The notes below the pieces were generated by a model. That model did no database searches. It saw only the letters and a list, made by a program, of their open reading frames with translations, and was not told the origin of the DNA. Source: Gemmatimonadaceae bacterium (lineage in GTDB: Bacteria; Gemmatimonadota; Gemmatimonadetes; Gemmatimonadales; Gemmatimonadaceae). Taken from it: a stretch of DNA of 48,703 nt. The DNA lies in assembly GCA_013361335.1 (NCBI GenBank), contig JABFYH010000056.1, positions 1 through 48,703 on the forward strand. The letters run 5' to 3'. Positions 1 through 8,488 of the stretch are shown here, piece after piece (position 1 is the stretch's first letter; every line of letters starts with the position of its first letter). Made by a program: the position numbers and the translations under genes.

Positions 1-35
1 CCGTGATCCGTGTACGCCTGCAGGATGACGGCTTG

Positions 36-953
36 CTACTCCATCAGCGGCTCCGGCTCCACTGCAGTCGCGCGCGGGAGGCGATTGACCACGTAGATCC
101 CGCCGAGCACCAGCGCCCCGCCGAGCACCTGCTGGGCGGACAATCGCTCCCCGAGCAGGGGCACCGCCAGGATCGCCGTGAGCGGGGCCTGGCCGAGCAG
201 GGCGATCGAGGTGCGCGAGACGGGGAGTCGGCCGAGCGCGTACGCCACCGAGAGATGGCCGACGACCTGGGTGACGAGCGCGAGGCCGATCATCGCCCAC
301 CAGCTCCGCGCCGGGTAGCCGTGCAGCGGCGTGCCGATGATGACGCAGATCAGCAGCAGCGTCGCCGCCGCGGCGACGCCGGAGATGGCGCTGAAGGTGA
401 GGGCGTCGATCTCCTGGCGGCTGCGCCGGACATACAGCAGATAGCCCGCATAGCAGGCCGCGCCGCCGACAGCGAAGGCGTCGCCCAGTCCCAGGTGCGG
501 ATGCCGCACGACGTCGGTGCCCACGATGGCGATCATCCCGACGAAGCTCAGCGCGAAGCCCGCCCAGAACCGGCGCGTCGGTCGGTCGCGGTAGAGGAGC
601 CAGGCGCCGAGCGCGACGAAGATCGGCGCGTTGGTGCCGAGGAGCGTGGCGTTCGCGGCCGAGCTGACCATCACCGCGGTGTTGAACAGCGCGAGGTCGG
701 CGGCGAAGAAGACGCCGGCGACGACGGCATCGCGCGTCGCGGCACGTGATGGGCGCGGCCGTGCGGCCGGCCGCGCCGCCAGCGCCCACGGCACGAAGAC
801 CACCTGCGCCAACGCCATGCGCCAGAAGGCCGAGGTCCAGCCTGGCACCGCCGACCAGCGCACGAAGAGAGCGGACCACCCGATGGCGAACACGCCGAGC
901 GCGAGCACGGCGTACGCCTTTCGTTGGCCGGAAGAGGTGGGGGCCGTCGGCAT
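36..953 (-). CDS. EamA/DMT-family membrane exporter
   Basis: A 305-residue polytopic inner-membrane protein with about ten hydrophobic segments arranged as two EamA repeats, the usual size and design of drug/metabolite transporter exporters. The first repeat opens near residue 14 with a hydrophobic helix followed by an FVRWS stretch. The second starts near residue 150 (GLGDAFAVGGAACYAGYLLY) and ends in a helix before NRLPR. The substrate cannot be read from the sequence; relatives export amino acids, metabolites or drugs. The gene lies 49 bp downstream of the small unknown gene on the same strand, so the two may be cotranscribed. Family assignment is secure, function is not. Bases 1-35 beyond its stop hold nothing I can name. 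Confidence 0.88.
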   Translation of the reverse strand: MPTAPTSSGQRKAYAVLALGVFAIGWSALFVRWSAVPGWTSAFWRMALAQVVFVPWALAARPAARPRPSRAATRDAVVAGVFFAADLALFNTAVMVSSAANATLLGTNAPIFVALGAWLLYRDRPTRRFWAGFALSFVGMIAIVGTDVVRHPHLGLGDAFAVGGAACYAGYLLYVRRSRQEIDALTFSAISGVAAAATLLLICVIIGTPLHGYPARSWWAMIGLALVTQVVGHLSVAYALGRLPVSRTSIALLGQAPLTAILAVPLLGERLSAQQVLGGALVLGGIYVVNRLPRATAVEPEPLME

Positions 954-1002
954 GGCACATAGTAATCGTGTGCGCCACGCCGCTGGCCGGTGGAGCGGAG
1001 GC

Positions 1003-1506
1003 TCAGTGCTGCTCGCGCTGCGGTGGTATGGGGCGGTGCTGCACCGGCTGCGCCGCGTCCCGGAAGCGCCGCAGCGCCTCGTCGGTCACCGTTTGCCACT
1101 CGTCGGGGATGGGGCCGAGGCGGCGCTTTTCCGTGGCCGACTCGAAGCAGAGCCACCCGTTCTGGTACTGCTCGGGGAGCCGCGCCAATCCGCGTGGCTC
1201 GGGGGTGGGCAGCACGGCGAAGGCGTCCCAGGGGACCCCGCGCTCGTCGACGAAGCGCCGGTGCTCCGCGGCGGGGGGCATGTCGGACGGCAGGCCGGGT
1301 CGCGGCCGCTGGCGGGCTCGGCGGCGCAGCTTGACCACTTCCTTCGCCGCGTCGCTGGCGATGGCGAGCACCTCCTCGATGCGCAGCGACTCGCTGGTGT
1401 CCAGCCGCTGCACGTCGGCGGCGCACACCTCTTCGAGGCTGGCCTTCAACGACGCGGTCACGCGCTCCAGCTGTGCGTCCAGCGGACGCGACTCCTCCCG
1501 CTCCAT
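1003..1506 (-). CDS. Conserved-looking hypothetical protein, 167 residues
   Basis: I do not recognise a named family. The product is soluble, charged and without a signal peptide. The N-terminal 60 residues look helical and could be coiled coil (many E, L and R; LRIEEVLAIASDAAKEVVKLRRR). The C-terminal half carries a composition typical of a folded domain (VDERGVPWDAF, QYQNGWLCFES, PDEWQTVTDEALRRF). An AGGGAG run lies about ten bases before the ATG at 1506, which supports this start. Its codon use resembles the neighbours better than any overlapping alternative frame does. It lies between the STAS gene upstream and the EamA gene downstream, all on minus. Function unknown. Confidence 0.6.
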   Translation of the reverse strand: MEREESRPLDAQLERVTASLKASLEEVCAADVQRLDTSESLRIEEVLAIASDAAKEVVKLRRRARQRPRPGLPSDMPPAAEHRRFVDERGVPWDAFAVLPTPEPRGLARLPEQYQNGWLCFESATEKRRLGPIPDEWQTVTDEALRRFRDAAQPVQHRPIPPQREQH

Positions 1507-1605
1507 GTGCTGTCGCTCCCTGATGCGTTCCCGCCACAGTTCGGACCTGGCGGCACACCCGAGCGCGCAACTGTCGTGCCCTTCTCCGTCGGCGCGCGAC
1601 GACCG

Positions 1606-1995
1606 TTACGGTCGGGGTCGATCCTCGGCGTCGCGCGGCGGGGTGGCTGGCCGTGGCGGGGCGGCCGCGCGCATGAGCGGGCTGTCGTCGTTCCGCTCGA
1701 TGACGAAGAGGGAGTCCAGCTTCGTCAGCGTGAACAGCATGCGCAGGTCGTCGTTCAGGTTCGCCAGCGTCACCTCGGCGGTGTGCTCGCGCGCCAGCCG
1801 CGAGAGCGACACGAGGAGCCCGAGTCCCGCGCCGTCGATGTAACCGGTGCGGCCGAAGTCGAATCGCACCGTGTGCGCGCCGTCGGCCAGCTCACCCAGC
1901 ACCGCTCGCCGCAGCTCGGGGCGATCCTCTGCCACCAGCTCCTCGACGATCTGGATGGTGCTGATGTCGGCCGAGCGCTCGATGGAGAAGCTCAT
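1606..1995 (-). CDS. STAS-domain protein (anti-sigma factor antagonist-like)
   Basis: A 129-residue protein with one STAS domain spanning about residues 5-110. The segment RFDFGRTGYIDGAGLGLLVS matches the hallmark loop of SpoIIAA/RsbV-type antagonists, where a Ser or Thr is phosphorylated by a partner kinase. Here the site reads Y-I-D-G-A-G, with Gly-Ala where many members have D-S/T-S/A-G. The usual phospho-acceptor may therefore be missing, and the protein could be a non-phosphorylated variant. A strong ribosome site (GGGAGGAAAACGGCA before ATG) fixes the start. No anti-sigma kinase gene is adjacent. The C-terminal 20 residues are low-complexity Pro/Ala/Arg. Confidence 0.8.
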   Translation of the reverse strand: MSFSIERSADISTIQIVEELVAEDRPELRRAVLGELADGAHTVRFDFGRTGYIDGAGLGLLVSLSRLAREHTAEVTLANLNDDLRMLFTLTKLDSLFVIERNDDSPLMRAAAPPRPATPPRDAEDRPRP

Positions 1996-2288
1996 TGCCG
2001 TTTTCCTCCCGGCGGTGTGCCCGCCTGAAGGAACATTGGATGGCGGGCCGCGATGGCGCTAGGCGGGCAGCGGCATCCGCCGATTCGCGCATGAGGCCCC
2101 GCTCTGCAGGTCGCCGGCCGTGGCGGGGCTCGACATCCGGGGGTCCATCGGCCAGCGTCAACACCCACGCGGGCTCCCCCCCGGCGGCGAAACCGACGGG
2201 AAGCCGATGCGTACGCCTCGGCTCCAACGGTATCCTGTGCCCCCAGTGTCAAACCGTGGACCCATTCTCCCTTCCGGAGCGCGCTCTC
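1996..2288. other. Divergent intergenic region
   Basis: This stretch separates the STAS gene (minus) from the first M16 peptidase (plus). A weak -10-like TATCCT lies at 2231-2236 without a convincing -35 partner. I see no small gene or clear structured element. An in-frame plus-strand extension of the peptidase reaches back to 1995, but its composition is not coding-like and it would bury the signal peptide. Confidence 0.4.
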
Positions 2289-3686
2289 ATGATGTCCCGT
2301 TCACGCACCTGGCTACTCGGCCTGCTCGGCCTCGCTGTGGTGACGACTGCCGGTCCCGTCGCCGCGCAATCGCGCGCGGCGCTCCACGTGCCCATCGAGT
2401 ACTACAAGCTGCCCAACGGCCTGAAGGTCGTGATGTCGCGCGACGCCACGGTGCCGACCGCCGTTGTGGCCGTGTACTACAACATCGGCTTCCGGAACGA
2501 GCCGCGGAGTCGCACCGGCTTCGCGCACCTCTTCGAGCACCTGATGTTCCAGGGCTCGCAGAATCTCGGGAAGATGGAGTTCATCCGCCTCGTCGAGCAG
2601 AACGGCGGGCTCCTCAACGGGTCGACGCGCTTCGACTTCACGAACTACTACCAGGTCGTGCCGTCGCATGCCGTGCGACGCATCCTGTGGGGCGAAGCGG
2701 ACCGCATGCGCGGCCTGGCGATCGACACGGCCAACGTGAACAACCAGCGTGACGTCGTGAAGAACGAGGTGCGCGTCAACGTCATCAATCAGCCGTACGG
2801 CGGCTTCCCCTGGATCGACCTGCCGGTGGCGGCCAACACCAACTGGTACAACGCGCACAACTTCTACGGCGACATGAGCGACCTCGACTCGGCGTCGATG
2901 AAGGACGCGGCGAGCTTCTTCAAGACGTACTACGCGCCGAACAACGCCGTGCTCGTGGTGTCGGGCGACATCGATGTGAACGCGACGAAGGCGTGGGTCG
3001 CCGAATATTTCAGCAAGATCCCGCCGGCCACACTCCCGCCGAAGCCCGATCTCACGGAGCCCCGGCAGACGGCGGAGAAGCGCGTCACGCGCATCGACTC
3101 GCTCGCCACCCGCCCCGCCATCGGGCTCGGGTACCACGTGCCCGAGCGCTTCACGCCGGAGTGGTACGCTTTCGGGCTGCTCGACCAGCTCCTTGCCCAG
3201 GGGCGCGACTCGCGCTTCTACCAGGAGCTCGTGCAGAAGCGTGGGCTCACCGGCGGCATCGACGCCGGCATCAACTTCGGGCTCGGCAGCCAGTTCGACT
3301 ATCAGGGCCCGATGCTCTACGAGATCCAGGCCTTTCACGACGCCGACAAGTCGCAGGAGGCGATGGTGGCCGGCTTCGATGCGGCGATCGAGCCGCTGCG
3401 CACCACCCCGGTGGATCAGGCGACGCTCGACCGCGCGCTCGTCAAGCTGCGCTCGTCGCTCTACGCCGAGATGGAGCAGTTCGCCGGCTTCGGCCGCGCC
3501 AACCTGCTCGCCGCGTTCGCGCTGTTCGACGACGACCCGGAGCGCATCAACCAGCTCGAGCAGGGATTCGCCAAGGTGACGCCGGCGCTGCTGCAGCGTA
3601 CGGCGCAGGAATACCTGCGGCCCACCAACCGCACCATCGTCTTCATCGTGCCGGCGGCGAAGGCCGCGGCGCAGAGCACCCGCTAA
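2289..3686 (+). CDS. M16 zinc metallopeptidase, catalytic-type subunit
   Basis: A 465-residue exported pitrilysin/insulinase-family peptidase. Residues 1-27 form a signal peptide (hydrophobic core, cleavage after VAAQ). The inverted zinc motif is intact: H80-L-F-E83-H84, with the third ligand Glu at E160 in the segment VVKNEVRV, the expected 75-76 residues downstream. The peptidase_M16 N-domain is followed by an M16_C domain from about residue 190. The start chosen is the ATG at 2289, which directly precedes the signal peptide and follows a GGAG; a longer frame upstream looks non-coding. The next gene begins 15 bp after the stop and encodes a motif-less M16 homologue, so the two probably form an envelope heterodimer. 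Confidence 0.93.
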   Translation: MMSRSRTWLLGLLGLAVVTTAGPVAAQSRAALHVPIEYYKLPNGLKVVMSRDATVPTAVVAVYYNIGFRNEPRSRTGFAHLFEHLMFQGSQNLGKMEFIRLVEQNGGLLNGSTRFDFTNYYQVVPSHAVRRILWGEADRMRGLAIDTANVNNQRDVVKNEVRVNVINQPYGGFPWIDLPVAANTNWYNAHNFYGDMSDLDSASMKDAASFFKTYYAPNNAVLVVSGDIDVNATKAWVAEYFSKIPPATLPPKPDLTEPRQTAEKRVTRIDSLATRPAIGLGYHVPERFTPEWYAFGLLDQLLAQGRDSRFYQELVQKRGLTGGIDAGINFGLGSQFDYQGPMLYEIQAFHDADKSQEAMVAGFDAAIEPLRTTPVDQATLDRALVKLRSSLYAEMEQFAGFGRANLLAAFALFDDDPERINQLEQGFAKVTPALLQRTAQEYLRPTNRTIVFIVPAAKAAAQSTR

Positions 3687-3701
3687 CCGCCCCAGACGAC
3701 C

Positions 3702-5105
3702 ATGTGCACACATACCACCCGCCGCCTGGCGCTCGCCGCGGCGACCACGCTCGCGGCGGCCCTTCCCGCCGCCGCGCAGCAGCCCAAGCGCGAGGCCCCG
3801 CCCGCGCTCGGCACCCCGAAGGCCTTCACCCTGCCGCCCAAGCGCGAGTTCACCCTCGCCAACGGCATGAAGGTGACCTTCGTCCCCTTCGGCACGATTC
3901 CCAAGGTGTCGGTCTACACGATGGTCGGCACCGGGCACATCGACGAGGCCAGCAACCAGGTCGCCCTCGCCGACGTGACCGGCGAGATGATGCGCGAGGG
4001 GACGACGACGCGCACCGCCACGCAGATTGCCGAGGCGGTCGCGGGGATGGGGGGCGAGCTGACGGTGTTCGTGGGCGACGACCGCACGCAGGTGGGCGGC
4101 GCCGTCCTCTCCGAGCGCGGCCCCGACATGGTGCGGCTCGAGGCGGACCTGCTGCGCAACCCGGCGTTCCCGCAAGGCGAGCTGGCCCGCATCACGGCCA
4201 ACAAGGCGCGCGACGTCGCCATCGCCAGGAGCCAGCCGCAGGCGCTGGCGCAGGAGCAGTTCGTGAAGACGATCTACGGTGATCATCCGTACGGGCGGCT
4301 CTTCCCGAGCGACACGATGCTGAAGGGCTATACCATCGCCCAGGTGCGCGACTTCCATGCGCGCAACTTCGGCGCGGCCCGCGCGCATCTCTACGTCGTC
4401 GGGCGGTTCGACGCGGCGGCGGTCGAGCGCGCGGTGCGCGAGTCGTTCGAGGGCTGGGCAGCCGGCAGTCCGCCGACCGCCAAGCCGCCGACGCCGCACA
4501 CGGGGCACAGCGTCACGCTGCTCGACCGGCCCAAGGCGGTGCAGTCGACGATCATGGTGGGGCTCCCCGTGCCGGATCCGACGGCCAAGGACTACACGGC
4601 GCTCCAGGTGACCGACGCGCTGCTCGGCGGCACCTTCGGCTCGCGCATCACGACGAACATTCGCGAGCAGAAGGGCTACACGTATTCGCCGTACAGCTAC
4701 GTATCCACACACCGGCACGACGCCTACTGGGTGCAGCAGGCCGACGTCACGACGAAGTTCACCGGCGCCTCGCTGAAGGAGATCTTCGGCGAGATCGACC
4801 GGCTGCAGAAGGAGGCGCCGAGCACGACGGAGCTGAACGGGATCAAGAACAACATGATCGGCATCTTCACCCTCCGGAACGCATCGCGCGGCGGCATCGT
4901 GACGCAGCTCGCCGAGGCGGACCTGCAAGGACTCGGCGACGATTATCTGAGCGGCTACGTGAAGCGCGTGATGGCGGTGTCACCGGCCGAGGTGCAGCGG
5001 ATCACGACGACGTATCTCACGCCGGATCGGATGACGTTGGTGGTCGTGGGCGACAAGGCGACCGTGGCCGATCAGCTGGCGCCGTTCCAGAAACCCATTC
5101 CCTAA
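3702..5105 (+). CDS. M16 peptidase family, non-catalytic partner subunit
   Basis: A 467-residue M16-fold protein with a signal peptide (residues 1-25, cleavage near AAAQQ). The family fold is clear: the LANGMKVTFVP strand that begins M16 domains, then GTGHIDEASNQ. Where HxxEH should stand the sequence reads VTGEMMREG, so zinc ligands are absent. The C-terminal half keeps the substrate-cradle features of M16_C (RITTNIREQKGYTYSPYSY). In bacterial M16 pairs, one subunit carries the zinc site and the other contributes the Arg/Tyr pair; this gene fits the second role. It is almost certainly cotranscribed with the catalytic gene 15 bp upstream. Confidence 0.9.
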   Translation: MCTHTTRRLALAAATTLAAALPAAAQQPKREAPPALGTPKAFTLPPKREFTLANGMKVTFVPFGTIPKVSVYTMVGTGHIDEASNQVALADVTGEMMREGTTTRTATQIAEAVAGMGGELTVFVGDDRTQVGGAVLSERGPDMVRLEADLLRNPAFPQGELARITANKARDVAIARSQPQALAQEQFVKTIYGDHPYGRLFPSDTMLKGYTIAQVRDFHARNFGAARAHLYVVGRFDAAAVERAVRESFEGWAAGSPPTAKPPTPHTGHSVTLLDRPKAVQSTIMVGLPVPDPTAKDYTALQVTDALLGGTFGSRITTNIREQKGYTYSPYSYVSTHRHDAYWVQQADVTTKFTGASLKEIFGEIDRLQKEAPSTTELNGIKNNMIGIFTLRNASRGGIVTQLAEADLQGLGDDYLSGYVKRVMAVSPAEVQRITTTYLTPDRMTLVVVGDKATVADQLAPFQKPIP

Positions 5106-5461
5106 GGCGCGCCCGGGCGAGGCCGGCCCCGTGACCAGCACAGCTCAACCGCTTGTTTGCCACCGAGGACACAGGCACACAGAGCACTACCAAAGCCGTT
5201 CTCGGTGTCCTCTGTGTCCTCGGTGGCAACAAGCAAAGTTCTTCGACGCTGCAGGGATGGATCGACTCGCCGAAGGATGTTCCGAGACCGTCGTGCGGCA
5301 GCGTCCGGCCGGCCGGCCTGTTGTCCATCCTCCCGCTGTTCGAACCCCGGTGCAACGCGACCCGACCGGAAAAGTGGAACTTTCGGATCGCGCCGCGACT
5401 TACCTCGCGCCGGATGCACGGAACCTGCGGGATGATCGTCGGCTACGAACGGGAGGGTGAC
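5106..5461. other. Intergenic region holding an imperfect inverted repeat
   Basis: About 356 bp between the M16 pair and msrA. The only structure I find is the inverted repeat at 5151-5234 described separately. The rest has no convincing small gene. The region just before msrA ends in a strong GGGAGGGTGAC ribosome site (from 5451). A reading frame runs in from 5153 in phase with msrA, but its translation does not look like protein. Confidence 0.5.
5151..5234. repeat. REP/MITE-like inverted repeat with GCCACCGAGGACACAG arms
   Basis: Two 34-nt arms, 5151-5184 and 5201-5234, are imperfect reverse complements and share the core GCTTG-TTGCCACCGAGGACACAG, separated by a 16-nt loop. A few mismatches and one-base gaps lie mainly toward the loop. 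Transcribed RNA would fold into a long hairpin after the M16 operon, but there is no T-run, so a standard terminator is not shown. As I recall, short GGACACAG-type repeats are scattered between genes in many environmental bacterial genomes; only one copy is present in this window. Confidence 0.6.
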
Positions 5462-6004
5462 ATGGACGCGAGCATGGAAGGACGGGGCGGCGGCGCGGCC
5501 GTCGCGGCGGGGAAGCAGACCGAGGTGGCCGTTCTCGCGGGCGGATGCTTCTGGGGGGTTGAGGAGATTCTGCGCACGGTGCCCGGCGTGCTGGACACCG
5601 ACGTCGGCTACACCGGCGGCTGGCTCGAGAACCCGACCTACCACGACACCCACGACAGCAAGTCCGGCCACGCCGAGGCGATCCGCATCACCTTCGACCC
5701 GTCGGTGCTCAGCTACGAGGCGCTGCTCGAGCAGTGGTTCTTCAAGCTGCACGATCCCACCACGCTCAACCGCCAGGGGAACGACATCGGGACGCAGTAC
5801 CGGTCGGCGATCTTTCCGCAGACGCCCGAGCAGCGGGAGATCGCCGAGCGGGTGAAGGCGCGTGTCGACGCGTCGGGGAAGTGGAGGCGCCCCGTCAGCA
5901 CCTCCATCGAGCCGGCTGGCGTCTGGTACAGCGCGGAGAAGTACCACCAGGATTACCTGCAGAAGAATCCTGGCGGCTACACCTGCCACTTCATGCGCGA
6001 CTGA
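5462..6004 (+). CDS. msrA: Peptide methionine-S-sulfoxide reductase MsrA
   Basis: A 180-residue cytosolic enzyme that reduces methionine S-sulfoxide in proteins. The catalytic motif GGCFWG is intact, with C29. The family blocks VGYTGG, YHDTHDSKSGHAEAI, DIGTQYRSAIF and EKYHQDYL follow in order. A single C-terminal Cys (C175, in YTCHF) is placed to act as the resolving cysteine. The start at 5462 follows GGGAGGG and gives a short 18-residue tail before the fold. The stop TGA shares its last base with the ATG of the DUF72 gene, so the two are translationally coupled. Confidence 0.95.
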   Translation: MDASMEGRGGGAAVAAGKQTEVAVLAGGCFWGVEEILRTVPGVLDTDVGYTGGWLENPTYHDTHDSKSGHAEAIRITFDPSVLSYEALLEQWFFKLHDPTTLNRQGNDIGTQYRSAIFPQTPEQREIAERVKARVDASGKWRRPVSTSIEPAGVWYSAEKYHQDYLQKNPGGYTCHFMRD

Positions 6005-6843
6005 TGCCCGCGCGCGACGGCACGCGACCGTCGCGCGCCTTCATCGGCATCAGCGGCTACGATTACCAGCCCTGGCGCGGGCGGTTCTATCCGGAGGATC
6101 TCCCGCGCCGCCGCTGGCTGGAGTACGCGAGCCGGAGCTTCAACAGCGTCGAGCTGAACGGCACCTTCTACAGCCTCAAGTCGCCGCCGGTGTTCGCGCG
6201 GTGGGTGAGCGAGGTGGCGTCGAAGGACTTCGTGTTCGCCGTGAAGGGCGGACGCTTCATCACCCACAACCTCAAGCTCCGCAACGCCGAGGCGTCGCTC
6301 GGCAACTTCTTCGCGAGCGGCGTGCTGGCGTTGGGGCGCATGACGGGGCCCTTCCTCTGGCAGCTGCCCGCCACCTACCGCTTCGACGCCGAGCGGATGG
6401 ACAGCTTCATGCGCCTGCTGCCCCGCACCTCGCGCGAAGCGGAGCAGGTCGCGCTCCAGCACGACGACCGGCTGCGTCGCGGCGCGCTCGTCGATGCGGC
6501 GGCGCGGGTGACGCTGCGCCATGCGTTCGAGGTGCGGCACGAGAGCTACTTCCACGACGAGTTCTACGCGCTCCTCCGCGAGCATCGCTGCGCGTTCGTC
6601 GTCGCCGACACGGCGGGCAAGTTTCCGTACGCCGAGGAGGTGACGGCGGACTTCGTGTACGTGCGGCTGCACGGCTCGCGCGAGCTCTACGCCAGCGGCT
6701 ACACGGACGAGGAGCTCGACGAGTGGGCGCGGAAGATCGCGCGATGGCGGGCCAGACAGCTCGACGTCTACGTCTACTTCGACAACGACGCCAAGGTGCA
6801 TGCGCCGTTCGACGCGAAGCGATTGGCCGAGCGCGTTCCCTGA
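6004..6843 (+). CDS. DUF72 (YecE-like) protein
   Basis: A 279-residue protein of the DUF72 family, predicted TIM-barrel fold and unknown reaction. Diagnostic blocks are IGISGYDYQPWRGRFYPEDL at about residue 16, FNSVELNGTFYSL, FAVKGGRFITHN and, near the C terminus, DFVYVRLHGS followed by DVYVYFDND. The ATG overlaps the msrA stop as TGATG, so the start is firm. There is no signal peptide. The coupling to MsrA suggests a role in stress or repair, but this is context only. Related YecE proteins have no settled function that I can cite. Confidence 0.9.
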   Translation: MPARDGTRPSRAFIGISGYDYQPWRGRFYPEDLPRRRWLEYASRSFNSVELNGTFYSLKSPPVFARWVSEVASKDFVFAVKGGRFITHNLKLRNAEASLGNFFASGVLALGRMTGPFLWQLPATYRFDAERMDSFMRLLPRTSREAEQVALQHDDRLRRGALVDAAARVTLRHAFEVRHESYFHDEFYALLREHRCAFVVADTAGKFPYAEEVTADFVYVRLHGSRELYASGYTDEELDEWARKIARWRARQLDVYVYFDNDAKVHAPFDAKRLAERVP

Positions 6844-6920
6844 GCTGATGAGCTTGCGTGTGGCCCTGCTCCCCGCACGCGTCTTGCCCTTGCCTCCCGG
6901 ACCCAACCCAGGAGACCAGG

Positions 6921-7649
6921 ATGCACGACATTTCGTACCGGCCTTTACGGTTCGTGTTGGCGGCGGGTGCGCTGCTGATCGCCGGATGCACCGTGAGCGA
7001 CGCGAGCAAGCAGCCGGCCGACACCGCGCAGGCGCCGCGTGGCGCAGTGGCCACGCCGCCGCCGCCGATGACGACGGCCACCACCACAACAGCCACGTCC
7101 AACGTCCAGCCCGCCGCACCGGCGGCGGACAGCGCAAGCGCCGGCGCGAGCAAGGGCGCCGCGCAATCGTCGTCGAGCCTGCGCGTGGAAGTCGACCTCG
7201 CCGCGCGGAAGCTCTACCTCTACGAGGGTGGCACCCGGGCCGAGACGCACTCGGTGGCGGTCGGTTCCGAGAAGTGGCCGACGCAGACCGGCGAGTGGAC
7301 GATCAAGCAGGTCGTCTTCAATCCCGAGTGGATCCCGCCCGACGAGACCTGGGCCGAGGAGCGCCAACCCCGGAAGCCCGGTGATCCGAAGAACCCGCTC
7401 GGCCGTGCACAGCTCGTCTACGATCCGCCGCGGACCATTCACGGCACCGACCAGCCGAGCTCCATCGGTAAGAACGTGTCGCACGGCTCGATCCGGATGA
7501 ACAACACGGAGATCGTCGCGCTGGCCAAGCGCATCATGGCGGCGAGCGGCGTGCAGAAGGACAGCGCCTGGTTCGCCCGGGCGGCCACGCAGCGGAGCGA
7601 GAAGCAGGTGGTGGATCTGCCGACGCCGGTGCCTATTACGGTGCACTAG
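6921..7649 (+). CDS. YkuD-domain lipoprotein (L,D-transpeptidase fold) with Cys-to-Ser at the catalytic site
   Basis: A 242-residue exported lipoprotein: a hydrophobic signal ends in the lipobox L-I-A-G-C23. A Pro/Thr/Ala-rich linker reaches about residue 85, then a YkuD domain. The domain keeps LRVEVDLAARKLYLYEGG, the H174-G-T motif and SIGKNVSHG. In the motif that normally reads SHGC(I/V)R, position 190 is Ser (codon TCG, 7488-7490), giving S187-H-G-S-I-R-M. Known L,D-transpeptidases use that Cys as nucleophile for 3-3 peptidoglycan cross-links, so this enzyme is either inactive as a transpeptidase or uses Ser. The start follows CCAGGAGACCAGG. Confidence 0.85.
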   Translation: MHDISYRPLRFVLAAGALLIAGCTVSDASKQPADTAQAPRGAVATPPPPMTTATTTTATSNVQPAAPAADSASAGASKGAAQSSSSLRVEVDLAARKLYLYEGGTRAETHSVAVGSEKWPTQTGEWTIKQVVFNPEWIPPDETWAEERQPRKPGDPKNPLGRAQLVYDPPRTIHGTDQPSSIGKNVSHGSIRMNNTEIVALAKRIMAASGVQKDSAWFARAATQRSEKQVVDLPTPVPITVH

Positions 7650-7686
7650 CCGGCCGTCGCCGTCATCACCTCTTTCGCTTCGCCCC

Positions 7687-8466
7687 ATGCGCGCCTCACG
7701 AGCCGTCGCCCTCGGACTTCTCGTCGCCTGTCATCCGCAGACGGACCCCACGCCGCTCGGCGTGCCCCAGGATGGCCTCGCCGTGCTGGCGCGCATGCAC
7801 GCGCGGTACTCGGACTCGTGGTACCGCACGCTCACCTTCCGGCAGCGCACCGTGCAGCGCCGGCCCGACGGTACCGAGCAGGTGTCGACCTGGTACGAGG
7901 CCCAGAGCGGCGACCGACTGCGCATCGACATGGGCAACCCCGCGGAGGGCAACGGGGCGCTGTACACGGCCGACTCGCTGTACGTCGTCCGCGGCGGCAA
8001 GGTGGTCCGGGCGATCGCCGACGGAAATCCCTTCCTCCCACTGATCTCGGGAGTGTACCTCCAGCCCCTCGACGTCACGGTGCGGCAGCTCGCGCCGTAC
8101 AAGATCGACCTGAGCTCGGTGTACGTGCGTGACTGGGAGGGGCGGCGCACCTTCGTCGTCGGGGCGACGTCGGCGGCCGACTCCGCCTCCCCACAGGTGT
8201 GGGTCGACGCGGGGCGCCTCATCGTGACGCGCTTCATCATGCCTCTCTTCCCCTCACCGGAGAAGCGGAACCAGGACGTCCGGCTGGAGAACAACGTCGA
8301 GGTCGGCGGCGGCTGGCTCGCGACGAGGATCCGCATGCTCGACAAGGGGGTGCCCGTGCAGACGGAGGAGTACTCCGACTGGCGCACCGATGTGACCCTG
8401 CCGGCCTCGTTCTTCCAGGCGGAGAAGTGGACGCAGGACCCGCACTGGTTCAAGCCGGTGCCGTAG
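7687..8466 (+). CDS. Exported lipoprotein, possible LolA/RseB-like fold
   Basis: A 259-residue protein with a short signal ending in L-L-V-A-C15, consistent with lipidation. After a short linker the body begins with LARMHARYSDSWYRTLTFRQ and continues as alternating strands (STWYEAQSGDRLRIDM, DSLYVVRGGKVVRAI, WLATRIRMLDKG, TEEYSDWRTDVTLP, ending DPHWFKPVP). This pattern resembles outer-membrane lipoprotein-sorting-like proteins with an open beta half-barrel. I infer that from pattern only, and no motif proves it. It lies 37 bp after the YkuD gene and 22 bp before the YetF-like gene, so the three may form an envelope operon. Confidence 0.7.
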   Translation: MRASRAVALGLLVACHPQTDPTPLGVPQDGLAVLARMHARYSDSWYRTLTFRQRTVQRRPDGTEQVSTWYEAQSGDRLRIDMGNPAEGNGALYTADSLYVVRGGKVVRAIADGNPFLPLISGVYLQPLDVTVRQLAPYKIDLSSVYVRDWEGRRTFVVGATSAADSASPQVWVDAGRLIVTRFIMPLFPSPEKRNQDVRLENNVEVGGGWLATRIRMLDKGVPVQTEEYSDWRTDVTLPASFFQAEKWTQDPHWFKPVP

Positions 8467-8488
8467 AATCGACGCCGTCCCAGCCGCG

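Noticed and set aside
2313..4928. An 871-residue antisense frame across both M16 genes
   Set aside because: Low-complexity composition and no motif; both M16 genes on plus are unambiguous.
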